Source: CAZVLQ01 sp964628185
GTDB taxonomy: Bacteria > Pseudomonadota > Zetaproteobacteria > Mariprofundales > Mariprofundaceae
Direction of reading: 5' to 3'
Length of the DNA: 14,138 bases
NCBI GenBank assembly: GCA_964628185.1
Contig: CAZVLQ010000034.1
Location: 1-14,138, forward strand
The notes under the pieces were generated by a model. The model searched no databases, had not been told where the DNA came from, and worked only from the letters and a program-made list of their open reading frames with translations. A program made the translations under genes and the position numbers. This document shows, one piece after another, positions 5,848-13,003 of the stretch. Each line of letters begins with the position of its first letter. Position 1 is the first letter of the stretch.

Positions 5848-7795
5848 AGCCGGCGGGTATGATCCGGTCGTGGCGTACACGAAACAGCTCAAAATCCTTA
5901 TGGCCAATGCCTTCCGAATCAAAACGGACATGTCCGGTCAGTCCGGGGAAGCCGGCGGGGTCTTCCAGTTCGCTTGAAATGGCATGGCCGGCAAGGCCCA
6001 GACGACTGGTCAGCATTACGGCGATAAGCGTTGAATCATAGGCAAGTCCCGCCAGCTTGACAGGTCGTTCCACGCCCCAGATATCCCGCCAGGCAAGCAT
6101 GAGATGTTGCAGGTCCGGTGATGCGCCGTTCGGGAAGGAAACATCCGAAAACCGGGCCCGGTCAAGGTAGCGGCCCTTGTCGTCCAGCAAATGTCCGTCT
6201 TGCCAGCGACTGCTGCCGAGCAGATGGACCTTGCCTACGCCAACGTAGGCCAGTTGCCCGGCGAGCAATGCCACCTCTCTGCCAGGCAGGGCCAGATAAA
6301 TGGCGTCAAAATTGACCGGCATGCGGATCTCCGTTTTCTCCTCCGGCAGAACTGAAAGAACCAGATCATCATCCAGTTCCGCCAGCAATTCCTCATTATC
6401 GGTATGCATGCGCATGGCGCGTAATTGCGGACGGAAATCAATACCGTTCTGTTGAAGTTCGATCCGGTCTGTGATTTCACCTCCCAGCTCCGAGAAGGTC
6501 CGGGCAAACCATTCAGCCTCACGTTGCGAAGACGGCGTATCCATGCTGATCACAACCACCCTGCGCTCATCCCGGCGCCAGGCATGGGTTGCCATGAAAC
6601 GCGCCTGCATGGTAATCGCCAGCGTATGGACAAACAGGCCGGAGGAGCCGTGTGCCAGCTCTGAACGGCTGGTCAGACTGAGCACGGGGATATCGGCATG
6701 CAGTTGTGACGTCAGCGTCCGCACACAATCACCCAGCAATGGCCCGAGCACCATGCTTACGCCTTCATCCGTCAGATGCCTGTAAGCGGCTACGCACTGC
6801 ATGGCATTACCGCCCGTATCGGCAACGCGCAGCGTAACCTTGCTGCCACCCTCGACGGAATCCAGCGCCAGGCGCATGCCGCGTAACGCCTGCTCCCCGT
6901 AGCGGGCATATTTACCGGTGAGCGGCAGCAGCGCGCCAATGTTTACTTTATGTGTCATACCTGCCGCCCATGTAGCAACCCGGGCGGTTTCGTTGCCGCG
7001 GGGAAAGTCTTTCGATAACCAGGATGACAGGGTCTGGACGGCGGCCATATCGCCTTTCATCAGGCGCGCCCGCGCCGCATGCAGGAAAAATGCCCTGCCC
7101 ACGTCATCGCGCAGATGCCCTGTATCGCGCAGACGGCTTATCATGGCGATGGAGGCCCTGGCCGCGGCGTCCCTGAGCCATGTATCCCTTCTCTCCTCCG
7201 TATCGGCATGCGCGGCCGTGAGAAACCATTGCGTCGCTTCCCAGTCAGGGCTTCGTCGTGCGGCGGCGGCACCGAGGCTGATGGCGCTTGTGGCAGCCTC
7301 AAGGGTCAGATGGGGGCTGGTCAGGGTCGCCGTGGTATGAGCGAGTACGCCACTGTCGTCCTGATGTATTTCGGCCCATTGCGCCATCCATAAATGCAGA
7401 TAGGGGATAAGGGGATGATGCGGGCGCCGGCCCAGCAGTTTTTCAGCTTCGGCCCCGGCACGGGCGTCATTGGTAAGCAGTAACAATTGTACACGCCGGA
7501 ATTGCGCTTCCACGGCGAGGGGTGATTCAATGTTGCCTGCCAGTTGCTCCAGCGCCTTCAGTGCCTGTTCTGTTTTCCTCTCCTCAAGAGCCAGGCGCAT
7601 CAGCGCGTAGATTTCTGCCGATGCTTTCGGAGGTGCGGCATAGCGCGCCCGGGGCGCGGCTTTTTTTGCCACAGGGGCCGGTGCTTTTACCCTGGTGACG
7701 TGTTTTTTGGGCGCACATCCGGCGGCCAGCATGAACCCGAAACACAGCAGGAACGTTGCGAGCCGGCGGCCGGCAGGATAACGTGTCTTGAACAT
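5846..7795 (-). CDS. lpoA: Penicillin-binding-protein activator lipoprotein (LpoA-like)
   Basis: The 649-aa product has a lipoprotein signal with LAAGC (Cys27), then an Ala/Lys/Pro-rich linker (28-60). An all-helical TPR-like region covers about 60-280. A type I periplasmic-binding-protein fold begins at IGALLPLTGKYARYGEQ (about 286-302) and runs to the end. This two-part layout is that of LpoA (YraM), the outer-membrane lipoprotein that reaches through the wall to stimulate PBP1A transpeptidation. The C-terminal domain also resembles branched-chain amino-acid binding proteins, so LpoA-like is safer than strict orthology. The ATG at 7795 is chosen because it gives a normal-length lipoprotein signal. 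An in-frame ATG at 7849 would lie inside rsmI. It converges with mrcA and is divergent from rsmI. Confidence 0.82.
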   Translation of the reverse strand: MFKTRYPAGRRLATFLLCFGFMLAAGCAPKKHVTRVKAPAPVAKKAAPRARYAAPPKASAEIYALMRLALEERKTEQALKALEQLAGNIESPLAVEAQFRRVQLLLLTNDARAGAEAEKLLGRRPHHPLIPYLHLWMAQWAEIHQDDSGVLAHTTATLTSPHLTLEAATSAISLGAAAARRSPDWEATQWFLTAAHADTEERRDTWLRDAAARASIAMISRLRDTGHLRDDVGRAFFLHAARARLMKGDMAAVQTLSSWLSKDFPRGNETARVATWAAGMTHKVNIGALLPLTGKYARYGEQALRGMRLALDSVEGGSKVTLRVADTGGNAMQCVAAYRHLTDEGVSMVLGPLLGDCVRTLTSQLHADIPVLSLTSRSELAHGSSGLFVHTLAITMQARFMATHAWRRDERRVVVISMDTPSSQREAEWFARTFSELGGEITDRIELQQNGIDFRPQLRAMRMHTDNEELLAELDDDLVLSVLPEEKTEIRMPVNFDAIYLALPGREVALLAGQLAYVGVGKVHLLGSSRWQDGHLLDDKGRYLDRARFSDVSFPNGASPDLQHLMLAWRDIWGVERPVKLAGLAYDSTLIAVMLTSRLGLAGHAISSELEDPAGFPGLTGHVRFDSEGIGHKDFELFRVRHDRIIPAG

Positions 7796-8663
7796 GGATA
7801 CGCAGACTAATCGCAAGCCGTCCGTCGGCCAACTGTTCGTTGTCGCCACGCCGATCGGGAATCTGGCCGATATTACCTACCGTGCCGTGCAGATATTGCG
7901 GGAGGTTGATCTTATCGCCGCCGAAGACACACGGACAAGCCGGCGTCTGCTGGATCATTACGGCATCCGAACGCCCATGCTTTCCTGTCACGAGCACAAT
8001 GAATCAGGGATCAGTCCAAAGCTGATCAACAGGCTGCTGGCGGGAGAGAATATCGCCCTGATTGCCGATGCGGGCACGCCGCTGATCAGTGATCCCGGAT
8101 TCAGGCTTTTGCGTGAACTCCGCCGGCATGGTATCCGTATCACGCCCGTGCCCGGTCCATGCAGTCCGATCGCCGCGCTTTCAGCATGCGGACTTCCCAC
8201 GGACTGCTTTACGTTTTCAGGCTTCATGCCCCGCTCAGGCAAGGCGCGCCGGCGGCGCCTTGAAGACATTGCCGCTGCGGCGGGCACCTGGATATTTCTC
8301 GAATCTCCCAGACGGCTTCCGGCCACGCTGGATGACCTGATTGAATGTTGCGGGCCGGGCCGCCCCGCGTGCGTGGCGCGTGAAATGACCAAATTGCACG
8401 AGACTTTTATTTTCGGTAAGCTGGGAGAAGTGAGAAACAGTCTGGCCGAAACAACCGTGCGCGGGGAGATCGTGGTGATTGTCGGTCCCGCGGATCGAAA
8501 AAATGATATCAGCGATCAGGCCATTATACTGAAGCTGACGCAGGCGGAGAAGAAAGGCTTGTCCGCTGCTGCCTGCGCCAGGCAAGTGGCCCGGTCGCTG
8601 CATGTGCCGCGCTCGCGGGTTTATTCCCTGCTTTTGCAGATCAGGAGCCTGCCGAACCTATGA
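7794..8663 (+). CDS. rsmI: 16S rRNA (cytidine(1402)-2'-O)-methyltransferase RsmI
   Basis: The 289-aa product is a tetrapyrrole-methylase-fold enzyme that uses SAM to methylate the 2'-O of C1402 in the 16S rRNA decoding centre. Diagnostic segments are LFVVATPIGNLADITYRAVQ (14-33), AAEDTRTSRRLL (42-53), HEHNE (66-70), IALIADAGTPLISDPGFRLL (87-106) and PVPGPCSPIAALSACGLP (118-135). Length matches the family. The ATG at 7794 has no convincing Shine-Dalgarno and shares CATG with the ATG of the divergent activator gene. An in-frame TTG lies at 7788. Its promoter must lie within the activator coding region. Its stop overlaps a 10-codon mini-ORF that leads into yraN. Confidence 0.95.
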   Translation: MDTQTNRKPSVGQLFVVATPIGNLADITYRAVQILREVDLIAAEDTRTSRRLLDHYGIRTPMLSCHEHNESGISPKLINRLLAGENIALIADAGTPLISDPGFRLLRELRRHGIRITPVPGPCSPIAALSACGLPTDCFTFSGFMPRSGKARRRRLEDIAAAAGTWIFLESPRRLPATLDDLIECCGPGRPACVAREMTKLHETFIFGKLGEVRNSLAETTVRGEIVVIVGPADRKNDISDQAIILKLTQAEKKGLSAAACARQVARSLHVPRSRVYSLLLQIRSLPNL

Positions 8664-8692
8664 AAAATCTACTGCGCCTGCCGGGCTTATGA
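8660..8692 (+). CDS. Ten-codon linking mini-ORF between rsmI and yraN
   Basis: The ATG at 8660 overlaps the rsmI stop as ATGA, and the reading frame MKNLLRLPGL ends in a TGA at 8690 that overlaps the yraN ATG, again as ATGA. The mini-ORF therefore bridges the 25-nt gap with back-to-back stop/start overlaps. It may act only as a translational-coupling relay, and the peptide itself is probably unimportant. The upstream bases (AGGAGCC within rsmI) provide a possible Shine-Dalgarno. Confidence 0.35.
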   Translation: MKNLLRLPGL

Positions 8693-9039
8693 ACAGTTAC
8701 AAAACAGGGAGGCATGCGGAAGAAAAAGCGGCCCGCCATCTGCGCTGGCATGGTTATCGCGTGCTGGATCGCAACGCCCGCGCCGGCCACGGAGAACTGG
8801 ATATCGTGGCGCGCAAGGGCGACGTGCTTGCATTCGTGGAGGTAAAGCACCGTCCTCGCCGTGACGATGCCCTGCTGGCGGTCCATGCGGACAAGCGGAA
8901 ACGCCTGCGTTCGGCCGCTTCGGCCTGGCTTTGCCGGCACCCCGCACTTGCGCAATTGCAATGCCGCTTCGATTTGATCATCCTCACGCCCGGGAGGCCC
9001 CGCCTTCATATTGAACATTTACGTGATGTTTTCAGGTAA
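8689..9039 (+). CDS. yraN: YraN family (UPF0102) endonuclease-like protein
   Basis: The 116-aa product has the UPF0102 signature: GRHAEEKAARHLRWHGYRVL near the start, then GHGELDIVARKGDVLAFVEV followed by KHR. This ELD...EVK arrangement is that of PD-(D/E)XK restriction-like nuclease folds. The family is often found near rsmI, and its biochemical role is poorly defined. The ATG at 8689 gives the normal family length. It lacks a strong ribosome site and overlaps the TGA of the upstream mini-ORF, suggesting coupled translation. The frame is open further upstream within rsmI, but that extension has no family similarity. gmhA follows after 18 nt. Confidence 0.93.
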   Translation: MNSYKTGRHAEEKAARHLRWHGYRVLDRNARAGHGELDIVARKGDVLAFVEVKHRPRRDDALLAVHADKRKRLRSAASAWLCRHPALAQLQCRFDLIILTPGRPRLHIEHLRDVFR

Positions 9040-9057
9040 TTTGGACAGGATTTGAAT

Positions 9058-9654
9058 ATGCGAAAAACAGCTGACCAGCTTATCATGCAGGCACTTGCCG
9101 ATGGCATCGCATTGCGCCGGCAATGCACCAAACTGATTACAGCGCCTTTGCAGAATGCGGCCGCAAGCATGACGGAATGTTTGCAACGGGGCGGCAAGAT
9201 TCTGTCCTGTGGCAACGGCGGTTCGGCCGCGGATGCGCAGCATTTCTCCGGAGAACTCGTCAACCGGTTTGAAACGGACCGGCCGGGGCTTGCCGCGCTG
9301 GCACTGACGCCCGATGCTTCGGTGATGAGCAGTATTGCTAATGATATTTCCTTCGAGCAGGTTTATGCTCGGCAGGTCGAGGCACTGGGCCGGCCGGGAG
9401 ATGTACTTCTGGCCATTTCAACCAGCGGCGACTCGGCCAATGTGATTGCGGCTGCGGCAGCGGCCGGGGAAAGAAATATGGGCGTGATCGCCCTGACCGG
9501 CAAGGATGGCGGTGTGCTGGGTGCGCTTGCCGCGGTCACGGTGCACATCAATATCCCGGGAAAATCTACGCCGCGTGTTCAGGAAATGCATATTACCTGC
9601 CTGCATATTCTGTGCGCCCTGATTGATCAGTCGCTTTATGGAGAGCATACATGA
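9058..9654 (+). CDS. gmhA: Phosphoheptose isomerase GmhA (SIS domain)
   Basis: The 198-aa SIS-domain protein converts sedoheptulose 7-phosphate to D-glycero-D-manno-heptose 7-phosphate, the first step to ADP-heptose for the LPS inner core. Visible are GGKILSCGNGGSAADAQHF (45-63), GDVLLAISTSGDSANVI (114-130), ALTGKDGG (145-152) and RVQEMHITCLH. E. coli has a paralogue, DiaA, at this locus. Here the four metal/catalytic positions of GmhA appear retained as His62, Glu66, Gln175 and His183, whereas DiaA has lost the Glu, so an active isomerase is likelier. A nearby rfaE2 supports this. The ATG at 9058 has AGGA about 8 nt upstream. A TTG at 9052 is too close to it. The stop overlaps the next gene as ATGA. 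Confidence 0.9.
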   Translation: MRKTADQLIMQALADGIALRRQCTKLITAPLQNAAASMTECLQRGGKILSCGNGGSAADAQHFSGELVNRFETDRPGLAALALTPDASVMSSIANDISFEQVYARQVEALGRPGDVLLAISTSGDSANVIAAAAAAGERNMGVIALTGKDGGVLGALAAVTVHINIPGKSTPRVQEMHITCLHILCALIDQSLYGEHT

Positions 9655-10604
9655 GTTTGAAACCCCTGTCTTTCAGTCAATTAAAAACTGTTCCGCTGGC
9701 CCGGCGCAAAGCAGATGCCGATGGCGAGGACTTTGGCGCGCCCTACAGGCCCGGTGGCAGTTTCTCGGATTTTCTGTGCAGTCTTCCCGGTCTGGGTTCC
9801 GCCAGGGCGCTTCTGGAATTGCGCGATGCCATTGTTTCCGCCCGCCGCCGTGAAAAAGGCATAATTCTGGGCTGCGGCGGCCATGTGATGGCATCCGGCC
9901 TGAACCCGCTTCTGGTCCGGCTTCTGGAGCAGCGGGTGGTTTCCGGCCTTGTCCTGAGCGGGGCTGCGCTGATACAGGATGTGGAAATCGCACTTTCCGG
10001 ACGCACGATACGATACCGGGACAAGGATATGATCAACGGTCTGTACTGCGTGACCGAGGAGACCGGGAAACTGATCAATGATGCGATCAGCTTCGGCGCC
10101 ATCGAGGGTTGGGGTATCGGCATGAGCGTCGGTGAAAAGCTGATGGATGCGGAACCGGCGCATCTGGATCACAGCATTTTGGCCACGGCGAACCGTTATG
10201 ATATCCCGGTCACCGTTCATCCCGCCATTGGCGCGGACACGTTCAACCTGCATCCCGCCACGCATGGCGAATCCCTCGGGGCGGCGGGATTTCTGGATTT
10301 CCGTCTGCTGGCTGCCATGATGGCCGGGGCCAGCGGTGGCATCATACTCAATGCATCTTCCACGGTTCTTTTGCCGCGTGTATTTCTGCAGGCGGTGGAG
10401 GCGGCGCGCAATCTGGGCAAAAAAGTGGAAAAATTGACCTGCGTCATGACCGGGCCGTCGGCCAGCGCCAATGCCGTGGCCGATGTGGTCGACTGCCTTT
10501 CCCAGCCGGGCGGCCGGGGTATCTGGCTACCCGGTCCGGATGAATTGCTGCTGCCTTTGCTGTTTGCCGCGGTGCTGGATGCCCTCGGCGATGATATTGC
10601 GTAA
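9651..10604 (+). CDS. Uncharacterised protein, possibly deoxyhypusine-synthase-like fold
   Basis: I cannot assign a function to this 317-aa soluble-looking protein. Conserved-looking blocks are GIILGCGGHVMASGLNPLLV (70-89), GLVLSGAALIQDVEIALSG (99-117), DIPVTVHPAIGADTFNLHPA (184-203), GAAGFLDFRLLAAMM (210-224), GGIILNASSTVLLPRVF (229-245) and PGPDELLLPLLFAAVLDALG (294-313). By eye their order resembles deoxyhypusine synthase (ISSG..., TTAGG.EEDLIK, IPVFSPALTD, DLRLIN, GMIILGG, PLL). The DHS catalytic Lys segment (EAVSWGK) is not seen, so it should not be called DHS. An NAD-binding Rossmann-type enzyme is an inference. It starts inside the gmhA stop (ATGA) with GGAGAG upstream and so is translationally coupled to a heptose-pathway gene. 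Confidence 0.85.
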   Translation: MSLKPLSFSQLKTVPLARRKADADGEDFGAPYRPGGSFSDFLCSLPGLGSARALLELRDAIVSARRREKGIILGCGGHVMASGLNPLLVRLLEQRVVSGLVLSGAALIQDVEIALSGRTIRYRDKDMINGLYCVTEETGKLINDAISFGAIEGWGIGMSVGEKLMDAEPAHLDHSILATANRYDIPVTVHPAIGADTFNLHPATHGESLGAAGFLDFRLLAAMMAGASGGIILNASSTVLLPRVFLQAVEAARNLGKKVEKLTCVMTGPSASANAVADVVDCLSQPGGRGIWLPGPDELLLPLLFAAVLDALGDDIA

Positions 10605-10722
10605 CCCGCACGAGGACGATGAGTGGAACCGGAGGGATGACAGGCCTCGCATTTTGCCATATTTTTTTCTCGCGTTGTTTTGCGCCATTCTGGCCTATGT
10701 GCTCAGCCGCGCTGCCGGATAA
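10591..10722 (+). CDS. Small single-span membrane protein (43 aa)
   Basis: The 43-codon frame starts at an ATG within the last codons of the upstream gene (14-nt overlap) and encodes a charged N-terminus (RNPHEDDEWNRRDDRPR) followed by a clear transmembrane helix, ILPYFFLALFCAILAYVLSR. The acidic then basic flank followed by a hydrophobic segment is typical of small inner-membrane proteins. No Shine-Dalgarno is evident, so expression would depend on coupling to the upstream gene. An overlapping frame starting at 10619 is Cys/Phe-rich and less protein-like. The stop codon lies in the loop of a terminator-like hairpin. The function is unknown, and reality is likely but not certain. Confidence 0.55.
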   Translation: MILRNPHEDDEWNRRDDRPRILPYFFLALFCAILAYVLSRAAG

Positions 10723-10735
10723 AGCAGCATTTTTT
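10711..10735 (+). terminator. Possible intrinsic terminator before dolP
   Basis: GCTGC and GCAGC form a 5-bp stem around an 8-nt loop, followed by one A and six T. The loop contains the stop codon of the 43-aa ORF. The stem is short, so termination may be partial. Between it and dolP are 40 AT-rich bases with no convincing -35/-10 pair. Confidence 0.5.
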
Positions 10736-10775
10736 GAGCCAATTGTCATTTTTCAATTCTCGGGAGCTGTCCGCC

Positions 10776-11354
10776 ATGAACCGTTATTTTTTACCATGCC
10801 TTTTGCTGATCAGCGCCTGTGTTTTCAGCGGTTGCATCTTCAGCGCCGTTGTCGGCGGTACGACTGCATCCAGCGACGCCGCGCTGGATGTTCGATCCCT
10901 GGGCAGGCATCTGGATGATGCCACAATCGCCGCCAAAATTGATACGAGTCTGGTGGCTGAAAAAGACTTGCCTTCGCGCTGGATCAGCGCCGAGGTTATT
11001 GAGGGCCGTGTCGTACTGACGGGCTACCTGCCACGGCAGGAGCAGATCGATCGCGCCGTCTATATTTGCCGCCATATTTCCGGTGTGCGTTCCGTTCAAT
11101 CGGAGGTCAAACTGGGCGCGCCTCCGGCACAGGAACTGTTGGCCGACACCTGGATTACCGCACAGATCAAAAAGAAGCTGATTGATGATCCCGAAATCCC
11201 GGGACTTTCCGTCCATGTGGAAACGGTGAGCGGCAAGGTTTATCTCCAGGGAATTGTCAAAGACAGGGTGCAACGCCATCGCGCCCATACCCTGGCGGCG
11301 TCGGTCAAGGGGGTCGCCAGCATCGTCAACATGCTTCGTATCAGGAAAAAGTGA
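10776..11354 (+). CDS. dolP: Dual-BON-domain outer-membrane lipoprotein DolP
   Basis: The 192-aa product begins with a lipoprotein signal. GC at residue 20, followed by IFSAVVGGTTA, aligns with GCVAAAVVG of E. coli DolP (YraP), so Cys20 is the likely acylated residue, although Cys15 (LISAC) fits the lipobox too. BON domain 1 spans about 47-115, with the GRVVLTGYLP core. BON domain 2 spans about 124-190, with DTWITAQIKKKL, GKVYLQGIV and the KGVASIVNMLRI end. DolP binds anionic phospholipid and supports outer-membrane integrity and BAM function. The ATG at 10776 has GGGAG about 9 nt upstream. The stop overlaps the GTG of rfaE2 (GTGA). E. coli transcribes this gene from a sigma-E promoter. I could not see one here. 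Confidence 0.92.
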   Translation: MNRYFLPCLLLISACVFSGCIFSAVVGGTTASSDAALDVRSLGRHLDDATIAAKIDTSLVAEKDLPSRWISAEVIEGRVVLTGYLPRQEQIDRAVYICRHISGVRSVQSEVKLGAPPAQELLADTWITAQIKKKLIDDPEIPGLSVHVETVSGKVYLQGIVKDRVQRHRAHTLAASVKGVASIVNMLRIRKK

Positions 11355-11827
11355 CATCCGGCGGTTTAACGCCGCTGAATGAGGCGAGAGAACAAATTGA
11401 ACAATGGCGCTCCCGGGGCAAGCGCATTGTTTTCACCAACGGCTGTTTCGATCTGTTGCACCCGGGTCATGTGGCATATCTGGAAAAAGCCAGGGAACTT
11501 GGTGATGCGCTGGTGGTTGGGCTGAATGACGACGGTTCCGTTCGACACCTGAAAGGCGACCGCCGCCCGATCAATCCGTTGCCTGACCGCGCCCGAATGC
11601 TGGCCGCGCTCGGAATGGTCGATATCGTGATCGCCTTTTCCGGGGATACGCCGCTGGAGCTCATCAGGGCGCTGCGCCCGGATGTGCTGGTCAAGGGCGG
11701 TGATTATGAACCGGATATGATTGTCGGCGCCGGTGAGGTGCGGGCGAGTGGTGGTGAAGTGGTCGCTATCCCGTTTGTCGAAGGGTATTCCACCACGGCT
11801 CTGATCGCCCGCATCAGGGATGCGTAA
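11351..11827 (+). CDS. rfaE2: D-glycero-beta-D-manno-heptose 1-phosphate adenylyltransferase (RfaE2/HldC)
   Basis: The 158-aa nucleotidyltransferase adenylates heptose 1-phosphate to ADP-D-glycero-D-manno-heptose. Seen are FTNGCFDLLHPGHVAYLEKA (28-47, with the HPGH nucleotide motif at 37-40), a conserved RPDVLVKGGDY segment, and the C-terminal GYSTTALI (145-152). It is only the C-terminal half of the bifunctional HldE of E. coli, and the kinase half (HldA/RfaE1) is not in this window. The GTG at 11351 is the start: it overlaps the dolP stop and has AGGA 6-7 nt upstream. pdxB overlaps its 3' end by 8 nt. With gmhA in the same run, two steps of ADP-heptose synthesis are encoded together. Confidence 0.93.
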   Translation: MTSGGLTPLNEAREQIEQWRSRGKRIVFTNGCFDLLHPGHVAYLEKARELGDALVVGLNDDGSVRHLKGDRRPINPLPDRARMLAALGMVDIVIAFSGDTPLELIRALRPDVLVKGGDYEPDMIVGAGEVRASGGEVVAIPFVEGYSTTALIARIRDA

Positions 11828-12992
11828 AGCATTGCATATCGTCGCCGATGCTCATATCTGGGGCGTGGAAAGCGCATTTTCCACCCTGCCCGGATTCGAT
11901 GTGTCATTGCACGTGCTGGAACACAGGGACATTGGCCGGGAGGCGCTGAAGGACGCCGATGTTTTATTGACGCGATCATCCAATCAGGTAAACGCCGAGC
12001 TGCTGGAGGGGACACCTGTTCGCTTTGCCGCAACCGCCACCATCGGCGACGATCATTACGACAAGGCGTACCTGGAACGTCACGGCATTGCCTTTGCCAA
12101 TGCGGCGGGCTCATCCGCCGGCTCGGTCATCGAATACATGCTTGCCGCGCTTTTTGATCTGAACGGACGTGGGCTGATTTCCCTGCCCGGAACGCGGCTT
12201 GGCATTATCGGGGCGGGGCGCATCGGCGGCGGACTGGCGAAAGCGGCGCGCAAGCTGGGTATGGAGGTGCTGCTGAACGACCCGCCCCGGGCGGATGCGG
12301 AAGGGAAAGACGGGTTCCTGGATCTGGCGGATCTGCTGGACCGGGCGGATATCGTCAGTCTGCATACGCCGCTGGCGCAGGACGGTCCGTATCCTACGTA
12401 TCATCTGATCGGACGGGAGCAGCTTGACCGCTTTGCAGGTCATGGCCTGATCAATGCGGGGCGCGGCGCCGTGGTGGACAATGAAGCGCTGGCAGACTGG
12501 CTGGATGCGGATGACGGGCGCTTCGCCGTTCTCGACTGCTGGGAGCATGAGCCGGGTATTTCATGCAGGCTGCTGGGGCATCCTCGGGTAGCGCTGGCCA
12601 CGCCGCACATTGCCGGTCATTCCCTGGACGGCAAGGCCGCCAATACGCAATTAGTCCATGACGCCCTGTGCCGTTTTCTGGGCCTGGCGCCTGCCTGGAA
12701 CATGCATGATCACCTTTCGCCCCCCGAGCCGCCGCTGATTCATATCCGTGGCGGGGATGACGCCCCGGCATGCGTGCGGCAGGCCATTCGCGCCCTGTAC
12801 GACATTCGCGCGGATGACGGACGCCTGCGTCAACTGCTGGCGCTTCCGGCCGCGGCCCGGAGCGAGGCCTTTGTCCGGCTGCGGCGGCATTATCCGGCGC
12901 GGCGCGCCTGGCATGTTTCCGCCGTACATTTCGATCCTTCCAGCCGGGCAATCCGGCAACTGGCCTCTGCCATCGGTCTGCGTGTTGTGTAG
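11820..12992 (+). CDS. pdxB: Erythronate-4-phosphate dehydrogenase PdxB
   Basis: The 390-aa D-2-hydroxyacid dehydrogenase oxidises 4-phosphoerythronate in the DXP-dependent pyridoxal-phosphate pathway. Motifs are SSNQVNAELLEG and ATATIGDDH near the N-terminus, the Rossmann GAGRIGGGLA (131-140), LLNDPPRAD (151-159), HTPLAQDGPYPTYHL (182-196) and NAGRGAVVDNEAL (212-224). Catalytic residues are Arg215, Glu244 in CWEHEP and His263 in TPHIAGHSLDGKA. The DPPRAD and DGPYPT segments and the extra C-terminal dimerisation domain (from about 305, with YDIRADDGRLR) distinguish PdxB from SerA and GhrB. The ATG at 11820 overlaps rfaE2 by 8 nt with no well-spaced ribosome site, so coupling is likely. orn follows after 11 nt. 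Confidence 0.95.
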   Translation: MRKALHIVADAHIWGVESAFSTLPGFDVSLHVLEHRDIGREALKDADVLLTRSSNQVNAELLEGTPVRFAATATIGDDHYDKAYLERHGIAFANAAGSSAGSVIEYMLAALFDLNGRGLISLPGTRLGIIGAGRIGGGLAKAARKLGMEVLLNDPPRADAEGKDGFLDLADLLDRADIVSLHTPLAQDGPYPTYHLIGREQLDRFAGHGLINAGRGAVVDNEALADWLDADDGRFAVLDCWEHEPGISCRLLGHPRVALATPHIAGHSLDGKAANTQLVHDALCRFLGLAPAWNMHDHLSPPEPPLIHIRGGDDAPACVRQAIRALYDIRADDGRLRQLLALPAAARSEAFVRLRRHYPARRAWHVSAVHFDPSSRAIRQLASAIGLRVV

Positions 12993-13003
12993 ACTGCCGT
13001 GTC

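Noticed and set aside
9058..9654. DiaA (DnaA initiator-associating protein) as the name for the SIS gene
   Set aside because: The position matches E. coli diaA, but the Glu and His residues needed for phosphoheptose isomerase appear retained and rfaE2 is nearby, so gmhA is preferred. A dual role cannot be excluded.
10619..10918. Alternative frame (99 codons) overlapping the 43-aa ORF and dolP
   Set aside because: Its C-terminal half is a frame shadow of dolP and the N-terminal half is Cys/Phe-rich without a coherent helix. The 43-aa frame is the better candidate.
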